A stretch of 30,667 bases of DNA. It comes from CAYYJV01 sp964486395. GTDB lineage: Bacteria; Patescibacteriota; Minisyncoccia; Minisyncoccales; MHMH01. Below the pieces are notes generated by a model. The model did no database searches. It had not been told where the DNA came from and worked only from the letters and a program-made list of their open reading frames with translations. The position numbers and the translations under genes were made by a program. The stretch is taken from the NCBI GenBank assembly GCA_964486395.1, contig CAZALP010000001.1, forward strand, positions 1 to 30,667, written 5' to 3'. How positions within the stretch are numbered: position 1 is the stretch's first letter; each line of letters begins with the position of its first letter. Below are positions 1-8,501 of this stretch, one piece after another.

Positions 1-1554
1 GAGATTTTGGGCCCGGAAGAAGCAGAATTGGCCCAAGAAATAGAATACACGGTGAAATACAAGAACAACGGCAATATTAAGCTGGAAGACCCACGTTTGG
101 TTTTCGAGCACCCCAAATATTCGATTACCGAAGAAGGGGAATCATTGAGGCAGGAATTGGTGCTGGATGACATTTACCCGGGAGAAGAAAAAACCTTCCA
201 CTTCAAATCCAGATTATTAGGGAAGGAAGGAGAAATAAAAAAGGCCCAGGCGTGGTTGTCATATCGCCCCAAAAATTTAAAGGCCAGATACGAGTCTAAA
301 ACTTCCCATGCCGTTCAGATAAAATCCGTTCCTCTAACCTTGGAATTTGATCTTCCTTCGAAAATAGAATCCGGCAAGGAAATCAGTTTTAGGCTGAATT
401 ATTTTTCCAACGTGAATTATCCTCTTTCCAATTTGGGAATAAAATTAGAGTATCCATCCGATTTTGAATTTAAATCCGCTCGCCCTCAGCCTTTGGAGGA
501 AACAGATTGGGAAATCGGGCTTTTAAACAAAGCCGAGGGCGGCAGAATTGAAATTACTGGCAATATTATGGGTAAGGTAGGCGAGCAGAAAAATTTCAAA
601 GCCCAATTAGGTTCTTGGCAGGACGGGGAGTTTGTTTTTTTGAAAGAAGCGGTTAGGGCCGTTCAAATAGTGACCCCCTCTTTATATATTACCCAGGAAA
701 TCAACAACAATCCCCAGTATATAGCTACTCCGGGGGACGCTTTGCACTACGAAATTTATTTTAAAAACATTGGTGAAGAGTCTTTCAGCAATTTGTTTTT
801 GGTGGTCAAATTAGAAGGAGAACTTTTCGATTTTAATTCTTTAAAAGCGCCTTTAGGGGAATTTGAGACAGGGGACAATTCGATAATTTTTGACTGGCGG
901 CGGGTGCCCAAGCTTCAATTTTTGGACGCTCAAGAGGAGGGAAAGGTGGAGTTTTGGATTGAATTGAAAGATGACTGGCAAATTGCCACAGAAAAAGACA
1001 AAAATCCGGTTTTGCGAAACAAAGTTTATTTAAGCCAAGCCAGGGAAGAATTTGTCACCAAAGTCAATTCCAAATTGGAAATCGTCCAGAAAGGATACTA
1101 CCAAGACGAAATTTTTGGCAATACAGGTCCTTTACCTCCCAGAGTGGGCAATGTGACTACTTATACCATCACTTGGCAGGCTAAAAACTACTATAACGAC
1201 GTTAAAAATGTCAAAGTCAGAGCGGTTTTGGGCAAAAACGCGGAGCTTACTGGAAAAATTTTTCCAGAAGACGCCAGACTGACTTTTGATTCGGTTTCCC
1301 GGGAAGTGGTTTGGAAGATGGAAACTTTGCATGCTGGCGAAGGAATTTTAGGAGGAGCTCCCAATGTTTCTTTTCAGATTTCTTTTTCTCCTTCTGCTTC
1401 TCAAAAGGGAACTACCCCAATTTTGATAAATCAGGCTAAAATTTCCGGAGAAGACCAATTTACGGAAAACTTGGTCGAGAGCACGACCCATCCCATTGAT
1501 ACCACTTTGCCCGACGATAATACAGTTACAGCTTCCGAGGGGGTGATTCAATAA
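1..1554 (+). CDS. Surface/secreted protein with DUF11-like beta-sandwich repeats (5'-truncated)
   Basis: The reading frame is open from base 1, so the true start lies outside the window; an internal TTG at base 7 is not a convincing start. About 517 residues are visible. Seen: several repeating segments of roughly 110-130 residues, each beginning with a pattern such as YTVKYKNNGN, LHYEIYFKNIGEESF or YTITWQAKNYYNDV followed by alternating beta-strand-like stretches. This is the pattern of DUF11/CARDB-like extracellular domains. No transmembrane segment or sorting signal is visible in the C-terminal end, which finishes on a polar Thr/Asp-rich tail, so any anchor or signal peptide must be in the missing N-terminus. 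Such proteins are common in Parcubacteria as large envelope proteins, but the function is unknown. An adhesion or cell-surface structural role is inference only. Confidence 0.6.
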   Translation, partial: EILGPEEAELAQEIEYTVKYKNNGNIKLEDPRLVFEHPKYSITEEGESLRQELVLDDIYPGEEKTFHFKSRLLGKEGEIKKAQAWLSYRPKNLKARYESKTSHAVQIKSVPLTLEFDLPSKIESGKEISFRLNYFSNVNYPLSNLGIKLEYPSDFEFKSARPQPLEETDWEIGLLNKAEGGRIEITGNIMGKVGEQKNFKAQLGSWQDGEFVFLKEAVRAVQIVTPSLYITQEINNNPQYIATPGDALHYEIYFKNIGEESFSNLFLVVKLEGELFDFNSLKAPLGEFETGDNSIIFDWRRVPKLQFLDAQEEGKVEFWIELKDDWQIATEKDKNPVLRNKVYLSQAREEFVTKVNSKLEIVQKGYYQDEIFGNTGPLPPRVGNVTTYTITWQAKNYYNDVKNVKVRAVLGKNAELTGKIFPEDARLTFDSVSREVVWKMETLHAGEGILGGAPNVSFQISFSPSASQKGTTPILINQAKISGEDQFTENLVESTTHPIDTTLPDDNTVTASEGVIQ

Positions 1555-1571
1555 ATAGATTATTTTTCAAC

Positions 1572-1638
1572 CCGGTAGTGAAAATTTGGCTGCTGCCGGG
1601 CAGCGAATAATTTTAAATTGTCGAATTTCTACTACCGG
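1572..1638. repeat. CCGGTAG-ended inverted repeat, copy A
   Basis: The outer arms are CCGGTAGTGAAAATT at the left and AATTTCTACTACCGG at the right, near-perfect reverse complements. Between them is a perfect inner hairpin (GCTGC, loop CGG, GCAGC; 1592-1604). The right arm ends two bases before the glyQS start codon, so the element would form most of the leader of that mRNA if transcription starts upstream. A second copy with the same arms but a different centre lies at 20681-20754. Confidence 0.75.
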
Positions 1639-1640
1639 AT

Positions 1641-2963
1641 ATGGAAGATTTAATGCAGAAAATAATATCTTTGTGCAAACGGCGGGGGTTTGTGTATCCC
1701 TCATCTGAGATATACGGAGGATTTGGCTCAGGTTACGACTTCGGACCTTTGGGCGTGGAATTGAAAAACAATATCAAAAGCGCTTGGTGGGAGGAAATGA
1801 GAAAGAGGCATGATAATATCGTGGGTCTGGATTCTGCCATTTTGATGTCGCCCAAAATTTGGGAAGCTTCCGGGCACTTGACCGCCGGCTTTGCCGACGA
1901 GTTGGTGGAATGTAAAAAATGCCACAAACGCTTCCGCTTAGACAAAACGTACAGAGGCCGGGCCTATGTACGCTGTTTTGAGTGTGGAGGGGAGGTCACC
2001 AAGCCTCGTAAGTTCAACCTGATGATGAAGACTTTTGTGGGGCCGGTGGAAGATAAAGCTTCTACTGCCTACCTGAGGGCTGAAACCTGCCAAGGAATTT
2101 ATGTGAATTTTAACAATATTATTAATTCAATGAGGTTGAAGTTGCCTTTCGGAGTGGCTCAAATCGGCAAGGCTTTCCGCAACGAGATTACTCCCGGCAA
2201 CTTCATTTACCGAACTCGGGAATTCGAGCAAATGGAAATGCAGTGGTTTTGTAAGCCCGAGACAGCCCCCCAATTTTTCGAATACTGGAAAAAAGAAAGA
2301 ATGAAATGGTATTTGCAGTTGGGAATTAAAAAGGAAAATTTGAGAGCGAGAGAGGTTTCTCAGAAAGAATTGGCCCACTATGCCAAGAGGGTAGTGGATA
2401 TAGAGTACAAGTTTCCTTTCGGTTGGAAAGAGATTGAAGGAATCCACAACCGAGGAGACTGGGATTTGTCCAATCATTCCAAGCATTCTGGTCAAGACCT
2501 CAAATACGAGGGCTACTATCCGCATATTATTGAGACTTCCGGGGGAGCCGACAGGAGCTTTTTAGCGTTCTTGGTTGACGCTTTTCAAGAAATCAAAGGC
2601 GGGAGAAGCAAGACCACCGAATCTGTCAAGGAGGTGGAAACCGTGCTTAAACTTCACAAAGACTTGGCTCCGATCAAAGTCGCCGTCTTGCCTTTGGTGA
2701 AAAACAAGCCGGAATTAACTAAGAAAGCCAAAGAAGTTCACAAGCTGTTAAAGCCGCATTTTGCGATTCAGTACGACGAGGTGGGTTCTATTGGTCGTCG
2801 CTATCGCCGGCAAGATGAAATCGGTACTCTTTTTGCCGTTACCGTTGACTTTGATACTTTGAAGAAAAAAGACGTTACTTTGCGCGACCGCGACACCATG
2901 AAACAAAAAAGAGTGAAGATTAAGGATTTGGTTAAAATTCTAAAAGAAAAACTAGAGAATTAA
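1641..2963 (+). CDS. glyQS: Glycine--tRNA ligase (alpha2 homodimer type)
   Basis: Charges tRNA-Gly with glycine in the cytoplasm. This is a class II synthetase of the single-chain alpha2 type, not the alpha2beta2 enzyme of E. coli. Seen: the N-terminal signature with YGGFGSGYDFGPLG (about residues 25-38), an insertion with paired cysteines (CKKC and CFECGG) that looks like a zinc ribbon, motif 2 around FRNEITPGNFIYRTREFEQ, a motif 3-like GGADRSFLAFLVDAF, and a C-terminal anticodon-binding domain starting at APIKVAVLPLV. The length (440 aa) fits the compact bacterial forms. The start at ATG 1641 lies two bases after inverted-repeat copy A and has no clear Shine-Dalgarno; a second Met four codons later is possible. 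It stands alone, followed by a new promoter for the M16 peptidase. Confidence 0.95.
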   Translation: MEDLMQKIISLCKRRGFVYPSSEIYGGFGSGYDFGPLGVELKNNIKSAWWEEMRKRHDNIVGLDSAILMSPKIWEASGHLTAGFADELVECKKCHKRFRLDKTYRGRAYVRCFECGGEVTKPRKFNLMMKTFVGPVEDKASTAYLRAETCQGIYVNFNNIINSMRLKLPFGVAQIGKAFRNEITPGNFIYRTREFEQMEMQWFCKPETAPQFFEYWKKERMKWYLQLGIKKENLRAREVSQKELAHYAKRVVDIEYKFPFGWKEIEGIHNRGDWDLSNHSKHSGQDLKYEGYYPHIIETSGGADRSFLAFLVDAFQEIKGGRSKTTESVKEVETVLKLHKDLAPIKVAVLPLVKNKPELTKKAKEVHKLLKPHFAIQYDEVGSIGRRYRRQDEIGTLFAVTVDFDTLKKKDVTLRDRDTMKQKRVKIKDLVKILKEKLEN

Positions 2964-3023
2964 ATCTAAAACATTCAGAATATAACATTTCTAAATCCCT
3001 TTTATAATTTAATACGGGCTTTT

Positions 3024-3051
3024 TTGTTTTTGGGAGGATTTGGGGTATAAT
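3024..3051 (+). promoter_or_regulatory. Promoter of the M16 peptidase unit
   Basis: TTGTTT (3024-3029), a 16-base spacer and a consensus TATAAT (3046-3051). The ATG chosen for the gene begins 12 bases after the -10 box, so the leader would be only about five bases long. This spacing also argues that an in-frame ATG at 3040, which lies upstream of the -10 box, is not the start. Confidence 0.65.
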
Positions 3052-3063
3052 TTAGATAGGCAT

Positions 3064-4329
3064 ATGTACAAAAAGACCACGCTCAAGAACGGTTTAAGGA
3101 TAATTACCGTTTCCCAGAAAGGGACGCAGGCGGTGACGGTTTTGGTATTGGTGGGGACGGGTTCCAAGTACGAAACCAAAAAGACTTCGGGTATTTCCCA
3201 TTTTTTGGAACATATGCTGTTCAAAGGAACAAAAAAGCGCCCGGATAAACTGGAAATTGCCGAAACTTTGGATAAGATCGGGGGCATTTACAACGCTTTC
3301 ACGGGAGAAGATTATACCGGATACTTTGCCAAAGTGGCCTCTCAGAAGTTTGATTTGGCTTTGGATTGGGTTTCAGACATTTTCTTAAACAGTCTTCTTC
3401 CAGAGAGAGAAGTCAAAAGAGAAAAGGGAGTGATTATCGAAGAAATAAATATGCAGTATGACAACCCCATGTTGCACGTGGGGATTTTGTGGAACCAGCT
3501 TTTGTACGGAGATCAACCGGCGGGTTGGGACATCGCGGGAACCAAAGAAAGCGTATTGGGAATCAACCGCAAAGACCTTTTTAATTATATGAAAAGGCAG
3601 TATGTTGCCGCCAATACCGTTGTCTGCGTGGCAGGAAAAATAGACAATTCGCTTGCCGTGGAAAAAGTTAAGAAATATTTTTCTGGCATGGGAAACATTC
3701 CCCCGAAAGAAAAGCAAAAGGTCGTTGAGAAACAAAGCTCTCCTCAGTTGCTTTTGTATCCCAAGAAAACCGATCAAACCCATCTTTGCCTGGGAGTGCG
3801 GGGATACAATCTTTTTCATCCTCAAAAATATGTCCAAGATGTGCTGGGGATAATACTGGGGGGCATGATGAGTTCCCGCCTTTTCATAGAAATAAGAGAA
3901 AAGCTGGGCATAGCTTACTATATTAAGACCAACATTGATTCCAATCCCGATACGGGTTCTTTGTCAGCTCAGGCCGGGGTGGACAATAAAAACGTTGAAA
4001 AGGCCATCTCGGTGATTTTAAAAGAATACAAGAAAATTTCTCAAAAAATGGTTCCTTCGGCGGAATTAAAGAAGGCCAAAGACTACATCAAAGGGAAAAT
4101 GGCTTTGATGCTTGAGCCTTCTGATGCCTTGGCTTCCTTTTACGCCACGCAGGACCTTTTGAAAAAAGAAATCTTAACCTTAAAGGAAATTTATGCTAAA
4201 ATTGATAAAGTTTCAGCCAATGATGTTCAAAAAGTGGCCCGAAACATTTTTCGGTCCGATAATTTGAATTTAGCCATGGTGGGTCCTTTCAGAGATAAAA
4301 ATAAATTTAGGAAACTATTGAAACTATAA
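3064..4329 (+). CDS. M16 family zinc metallopeptidase (insulinase/MPP-like)
   Basis: A zinc peptidase of the pitrilysin/processing-peptidase family. Starting at ATG 3064 (421 aa), the inverted zinc motif HFLEH is at residues 46-50, and the third ligand is in VIIEEINMQYDNP (Glu about 126-127), so the active site looks complete. The rest follows the two-half M16 fold: a first half to about residue 210, then the C-terminal half with GGMMSSRLFIEIREKLGIAYYI, the usual substrate-clamping segment. No signal peptide is visible, so a cytoplasmic location is likely. The start was moved downstream from an in-frame ATG at 3040, because the -10 box lies between the two and because MYKKTTLKNGLRI is the usual family N-terminus. 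It is followed after 3 bases by a permease gene. The substrate is unknown. Confidence 0.9.
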   Translation: MYKKTTLKNGLRIITVSQKGTQAVTVLVLVGTGSKYETKKTSGISHFLEHMLFKGTKKRPDKLEIAETLDKIGGIYNAFTGEDYTGYFAKVASQKFDLALDWVSDIFLNSLLPEREVKREKGVIIEEINMQYDNPMLHVGILWNQLLYGDQPAGWDIAGTKESVLGINRKDLFNYMKRQYVAANTVVCVAGKIDNSLAVEKVKKYFSGMGNIPPKEKQKVVEKQSSPQLLLYPKKTDQTHLCLGVRGYNLFHPQKYVQDVLGIILGGMMSSRLFIEIREKLGIAYYIKTNIDSNPDTGSLSAQAGVDNKNVEKAISVILKEYKKISQKMVPSAELKKAKDYIKGKMALMLEPSDALASFYATQDLLKKEILTLKEIYAKIDKVSANDVQKVARNIFRSDNLNLAMVGPFRDKNKFRKLLKL

Positions 4330-4332
4330 TTT

Positions 4333-5367
4333 ATGGAAAATCATAAGATTTTAGATATTTCTTGGGGCACTATTCTTAAAATCGCCGTTGCCTCTTTGGC
4401 TTTTTATATTCTCTTTTTGGTGAGAGATGTTATAATCTGGATTATTTTTGCTTTGATTATTTCGGTATTATTTAGCCCGGCCATTAATTTTTTTCATAAA
4501 AAAGGCATTCCTCGCGGGATAGCGGTAGTTTTGGTTTATATTTTCATTTTTGGAATTTTAGGTGTTTCTATTTGGATGATTGCCCCGGTTTTCGGCAAAG
4601 AGATCAAGAGTTTTTCCGATGACTTCCGCGTCTATTTCGAAGAAATATCCCCCCTCCTGAAAGGCTTAAAAATTGAAGCCTTTGAGAGTTTTGAGAAATT
4701 CACCTTAGCTGTTCAAAACTGGCTGGCTGACGCTTCAACCAATATTTTTACCGCCTTGGGAGCTATTTTCGGCGGGATTTTTGCCGCCATAACTATTTTT
4801 ACCATCGCTCTTTTTATTTCGCTTGAAGATAAAGGAGTAGAGAGAATGGTGGCAATTTTTACTCCCAAAAAATACGAAGCCTTCGTTTTAACTCTTTGGG
4901 AAAAAAGCCAAAGAAAAGTGTCGGGGTGGTTCGGGGCCAGAATTATTTCCAGCATTTTCGTAGGTTTGATGACTTTTGTGGTTTGTTCGGAATACGTTTT
5001 AAAAATAGATTATGCAGTTTCTTTTGCTTTTTTTGCCGGCGTCACCAATTTTATTCCCATTATTGGACCTTTGGCTGCCGGCGTTATCATTGCTTTATTG
5101 ACAGCTTTGGATTCTTGGCTTAAGGCTTTATTTGTTGTCGCAGCTTTTATTATCATTCAACAGATAGAAGGCAACATTTTAACCCCGATCTTGAGCAAGA
5201 GATTTGTGGGTCTTCCCCCGGTCCTGGTATTGATCGCTCTAATTGTGGGAGGAAAGCTCTGGGGAATTATGGGGGCGGTATTGGCCATACCCCTAGCCGG
5301 AATCTTATTTGAATTTCTAAGGGATTTTTTGAAAAAAAGAAAAGAAGAGAAAGCTGTAATCGTATGA
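4333..5367 (+). CDS. AI-2E family transporter (PF01594-type integral membrane protein)
   Basis: A 344-residue polytopic membrane protein of the family named after AI-2 exporter TqsA; most members have unknown or ion-related substrates. Seen: two N-terminal membrane helices (about 14-50), a third near 60-85, a soluble amphipathic segment (about 90-135) and a cluster of C-terminal helices. The conserved block near FIPIIGPLAAGVIIALLTAL and the motif QQIEGNILTPILSKRFVGLPP are characteristic of this family. It lies 3 bases after the M16 peptidase and overlaps rsmI by 4 bases (ATGA), so it is the middle gene of a co-transcribed trio. It ends on TGA, one of several normal UGA stops here. The substrate cannot be told from the sequence. 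Confidence 0.88.
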   Translation: MENHKILDISWGTILKIAVASLAFYILFLVRDVIIWIIFALIISVLFSPAINFFHKKGIPRGIAVVLVYIFIFGILGVSIWMIAPVFGKEIKSFSDDFRVYFEEISPLLKGLKIEAFESFEKFTLAVQNWLADASTNIFTALGAIFGGIFAAITIFTIALFISLEDKGVERMVAIFTPKKYEAFVLTLWEKSQRKVSGWFGARIISSIFVGLMTFVVCSEYVLKIDYAVSFAFFAGVTNFIPIIGPLAAGVIIALLTALDSWLKALFVVAAFIIIQQIEGNILTPILSKRFVGLPPVLVLIALIVGGKLWGIMGAVLAIPLAGILFEFLRDFLKKRKEEKAVIV

Positions 5368-6065
5368 GCACTTTATATGTTGTCGGCACTCCCATCGGGA
5401 ACCTTCATGATATTTCAGCAAGAGCCCTCGACGTTCTCAGAAACGTCGATTTAATTTTATGCGAAGACACCAGGGTGACCGCCAGATTGCTGGAACACTA
5501 TCAAATCAAAACCCCCACTTTAAGTTATCACCAGCATTCAAAACTAAAGAAAGTAGAAAACGTAATTCAGTTCCTGAAAGAGGGGAAAGATTTAGCTTTG
5601 GTTTCGGATGCGGGCACTCCGAGCATTTCCGATCCCGGCTCAAAGCTGATTGAGAAAATAATTGAAGAGAAATTGACTTCGGTTAAAATCACATCTGTGC
5701 CCGGCCCTTCAGCTCTTACAACGGCAGCTTCTGTTTCCGGATTTCCCATGGATAAATTTTTGTTTCTCGGTTTCCCGCCTGCAAAAAAGAAGAGAAAGAA
5801 ATTTTTCGAAGAAGCGGCCAACTCAAGATATCCCGTAATTTTCTATGAATCTCCCTATCGGATAATAAAAACTTTAAAAGAATTACAGGAGGCGTTGATT
5901 TATAGCGATCGTCATAAATCAGCAACATTGGTGGTTTGCCGCGAACTAACCAAAAAATTCGAAGCGATTTACCGAGGCAAAGTTGAGGAGGTGATAAAAA
6001 AAATAGAAAGAGATAAAATAAAAGGAGAGTTTGTTATAGTTGTTAGCTCTAAATATGAAAAATAA
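5364..6065 (+). CDS. rsmI: 16S rRNA (cytidine1402-2'-O)-methyltransferase RsmI
   Basis: 2'-O-methylates C1402 of 16S rRNA in the decoding centre, using SAM. Seen: VGTPIGNLHDIS at the N-terminus, LCEDTRVTARLL, SDAGTPSISDPG, the VPGPSALTTA block, FYESPYRI and CRELTKKFEAIYRG, all in the order of the tetrapyrrole-methylase fold of this family. The 233 residues lack the longer C-terminal extension of the E. coli protein. The start is fixed by an ATGA overlap with the preceding permease. Oddity: between the helix ending KELQEAL and the strand LVVCREL lies a 26-base near-palindrome (5896-5921) encoding IYSDRHKS, which looks like a small in-frame insertion. No terminator with a T-tract is seen on the + strand after the gene. 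Confidence 0.94.
   Translation: MSTLYVVGTPIGNLHDISARALDVLRNVDLILCEDTRVTARLLEHYQIKTPTLSYHQHSKLKKVENVIQFLKEGKDLALVSDAGTPSISDPGSKLIEKIIEEKLTSVKITSVPGPSALTTAASVSGFPMDKFLFLGFPPAKKKRKKFFEEAANSRYPVIFYESPYRIIKTLKELQEALIYSDRHKSATLVVCRELTKKFEAIYRGKVEEVIKKIERDKIKGEFVIVVSSKYEK
5896..5921. repeat. Palindrome inside rsmI
   Basis: TGATTTAT (5896-5903) and ATAAATCA (5914-5921) are perfect reverse complements. The centre contains the palindrome CGATCG (5906-5911), leaving only an A:C mismatch and a G:T wobble. It is read in-frame in a variable loop of RsmI. Confidence 0.7.
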
Positions 6066-6098
6066 AAAAAGTGGGCGGTTGTTATACCGCTACCACTT
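6064..6098 (-). terminator. Rho-independent terminator of the DUF3307-like gene
   Basis: Read on the - strand: stem AAGTGG / CCACTT with an inner stem GCGGT / ACCGC and a 6-base loop, followed directly by a run of T. The hairpin overlaps the stop codon of the - strand gene (6090-6092). It has no T-tract on the + strand, so it probably does not terminate rsmI efficiently. Confidence 0.75.
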
Positions 6099-6473
6099 GG
6101 ATATCACTTGAAAGAACAAGGGGACAAGAAATAGAAAATGTAATCCTTGGTCTAAAAATAAAGCCGTGTCTAACTTAAGTAATCTTTGGAAATAGTTTCC
6201 CGAATAACTTCTCTTAAATTTGAAGTTCTTTATTTCGACGTCTACCAATGCGTGTCCCAGAAATAGCCAAAATAGCCAAGCCCAGTTTAGTCTTAAAAAC
6301 CAAAAAATTGGGATAAAAAACACTAAATAAGTCAAGCAATGCCCCCATAACTGCCATCCCGATTTTGTATATCTTATTTCCCATTTTTTCAGCACTTTTT
6401 GCAGTGCTTTTTGCAGAAAATAGTCCCCTAGAAAATGCGCGCTAGTCAGTAATCCTATCGTTAATCCAATCAA
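6090..6473 (-). CDS. DUF3307-like small membrane protein
   Basis: A 127-residue integral membrane protein resembling DUF3307. Seen: an N-terminal helix with AHFLGDYFLQ, a central hydrophobic hairpin, GHALVDVEIKNFKF, and a C-terminal helix with DQGLHFLF. These H/D/Q residues in helices (HxxxD, DQxxH) are the recurring features of that family; the function is unknown. The start is TTG at 6473, chosen because AAGGAGG (6481-6487) lies 7 bases upstream and no in-frame ATG fits. The nearby ATG at 6476-6478 is in another frame and hits a stop after two codons. The gene has its own promoter and a strong terminator. It is the distal gene of a two-gene - strand island with the YdjM-like gene, which also carries membrane H/D motifs. 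Confidence 0.68.
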   Translation of the reverse strand: MIGLTIGLLTSAHFLGDYFLQKALQKVLKKWEIRYTKSGWQLWGHCLTYLVFFIPIFWFLRLNWAWLFWLFLGHALVDVEIKNFKFKRSYSGNYFQRLLKLDTALFLDQGLHFLFLVPLFFQVISKW

Positions 6474-6530
6474 GACATGCCCTCCTTGTCTATTTTGTCG
6501 TTCTAAATGAGCTTACCGCCGAGATTTAAA

Positions 6531-6559
6531 AGCTTAGCAAATTAACTTAAATCTGTCAA
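6531..6559 (-). promoter_or_regulatory. Promoter of the DUF3307-like gene
   Basis: On the - strand: consensus TTGACA (6554-6559), a 17-base spacer whose last bases are TGC, then TAAGCT (6531-6536), giving an extended -10. The -35 box overlaps the last codons of the upstream YdjM-like gene. A leader of about 50 bases follows, containing the AAGGAGG ribosome site. Confidence 0.6.
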
Positions 6560-7014
6560 CCTCGCAATAGAAAGATAGCCGTTAAGATTATTATTACTTG
6601 GATAATAATTCCTTCCCAGGTAGCCCTTTTTTGAATTTTAGAATTACAAATAAGATTTATGGCGCTATGGAGTCTTTGATGCCAGGCCAATGGTTTGGAG
6701 CGAGGGAAAATAAGATTCAGTAGATGCAAGCCGTCCGGCACAATAGCCAAAAACGCGGCAGCGAAAATTATCGGACTGCCATCAGAAAATAATATAATTA
6801 GCAGCATTCCGAAAAAGATATCCAGGAAAACTTTTAAAAAATCAGAAGACGCCTTGTGCCAGCGCGCTTTTTTGATATTTTCAACTTCGTATTCTGTTTG
6901 GGGCGGAAGATCGAGAAGATAATGGCTTAGAAAAGCTAAGGGGAAAGCAAGAGCAGGATTGGAAATTTTTGAGGCGATAGCCGCTCCGGTTAATAAGTGG
7001 GCAGTTAAAATCAT
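6556..7014 (-). CDS. YdjM-like membrane-bound putative metal-dependent hydrolase
   Basis: A 152-residue membrane protein resembling the PF04307 (YdjM) family, predicted to be membrane-embedded metal-dependent hydrolases. Seen: an N-terminal AHLLTGAAIASK helix, then FLSHYLLDLPPQTEY, an HxxxD pair typical of the family, two further hydrophobic helices (about residues 60-95), PDGLHLLNL, the polar WHQRLHS and a final hydrophobic helix. The activity is predicted, not shown, for most relatives. The start is ATG at 7012-7014, about 25 bases downstream of an extended -10 box on the - strand. The gene is divergent from metG with only 35 bases between the start codons. Family assignment is moderate because the protein is short and diverged. 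Confidence 0.6.
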   Translation of the reverse strand: MILTAHLLTGAAIASKISNPALAFPLAFLSHYLLDLPPQTEYEVENIKKARWHKASSDFLKVFLDIFFGMLLIILFSDGSPIIFAAAFLAIVPDGLHLLNLIFPRSKPLAWHQRLHSAINLICNSKIQKRATWEGIIIQVIIILTAIFLLRG

Positions 7015-7029
7015 AATTTTAATTTAATG

Positions 7030-7048
7030 TGATATAATTATTATAACA
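7030..7048. promoter_or_regulatory. Overlapping face-to-face extended -10 promoters (metG + and YdjM-like -)
   Basis: On the + strand TG-A-TATAAT occupies 7030-7038, ending 11 bases before the metG ATG. On the - strand TG-T-TATAAT occupies 7048 down to 7040. The two boxes face each other inside 19 bases, so polymerase could hardly occupy both at once. No good -35 box is seen for either, as expected for extended -10 promoters. Confidence 0.6.
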
Positions 7049-7049
7049 T

Positions 7050-8500
<1,451 letters not shown>

Positions 8501-8501
<1 letters not shown>

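Noticed and set aside
2216..2229. CTCGGGAATTCGAG palindrome-like stretch in glyQS
   Set aside because: It encodes the invariant class II motif 2 region (TREFEQ), so codons are constrained and this is not an insert.
2127..2525. 132-codon open frame on the - strand within glyQS
   Set aside because: It lies wholly inside a strongly conserved gene, has no family-like sequence and no promoter or ribosome site.
2993..3028. Possible terminator after glyQS (AAATCCC ... GGGCTTTTTT)
   Set aside because: Only a three-base G:C stem with a long AT loop and an internal mismatch; too weak to call.
3040..3063. ATG at 3040 as the M16 peptidase start
   Set aside because: The -10 box TATAAT (3046-3051) lies downstream of it, and the extra eight residues are not family-like.
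3470..3480. TGTTGCACGTG, a partial match to the ParB parS consensus
   Set aside because: Only the left part of the 16-bp palindrome matches; it lies in conserved M16 peptidase codons and the right half is GGGG. Likely chance.
3385..3837. 150-codon open frame on the - strand within the M16 peptidase
   Set aside because: Antisense shadow of a conserved gene with no recognisable domain.
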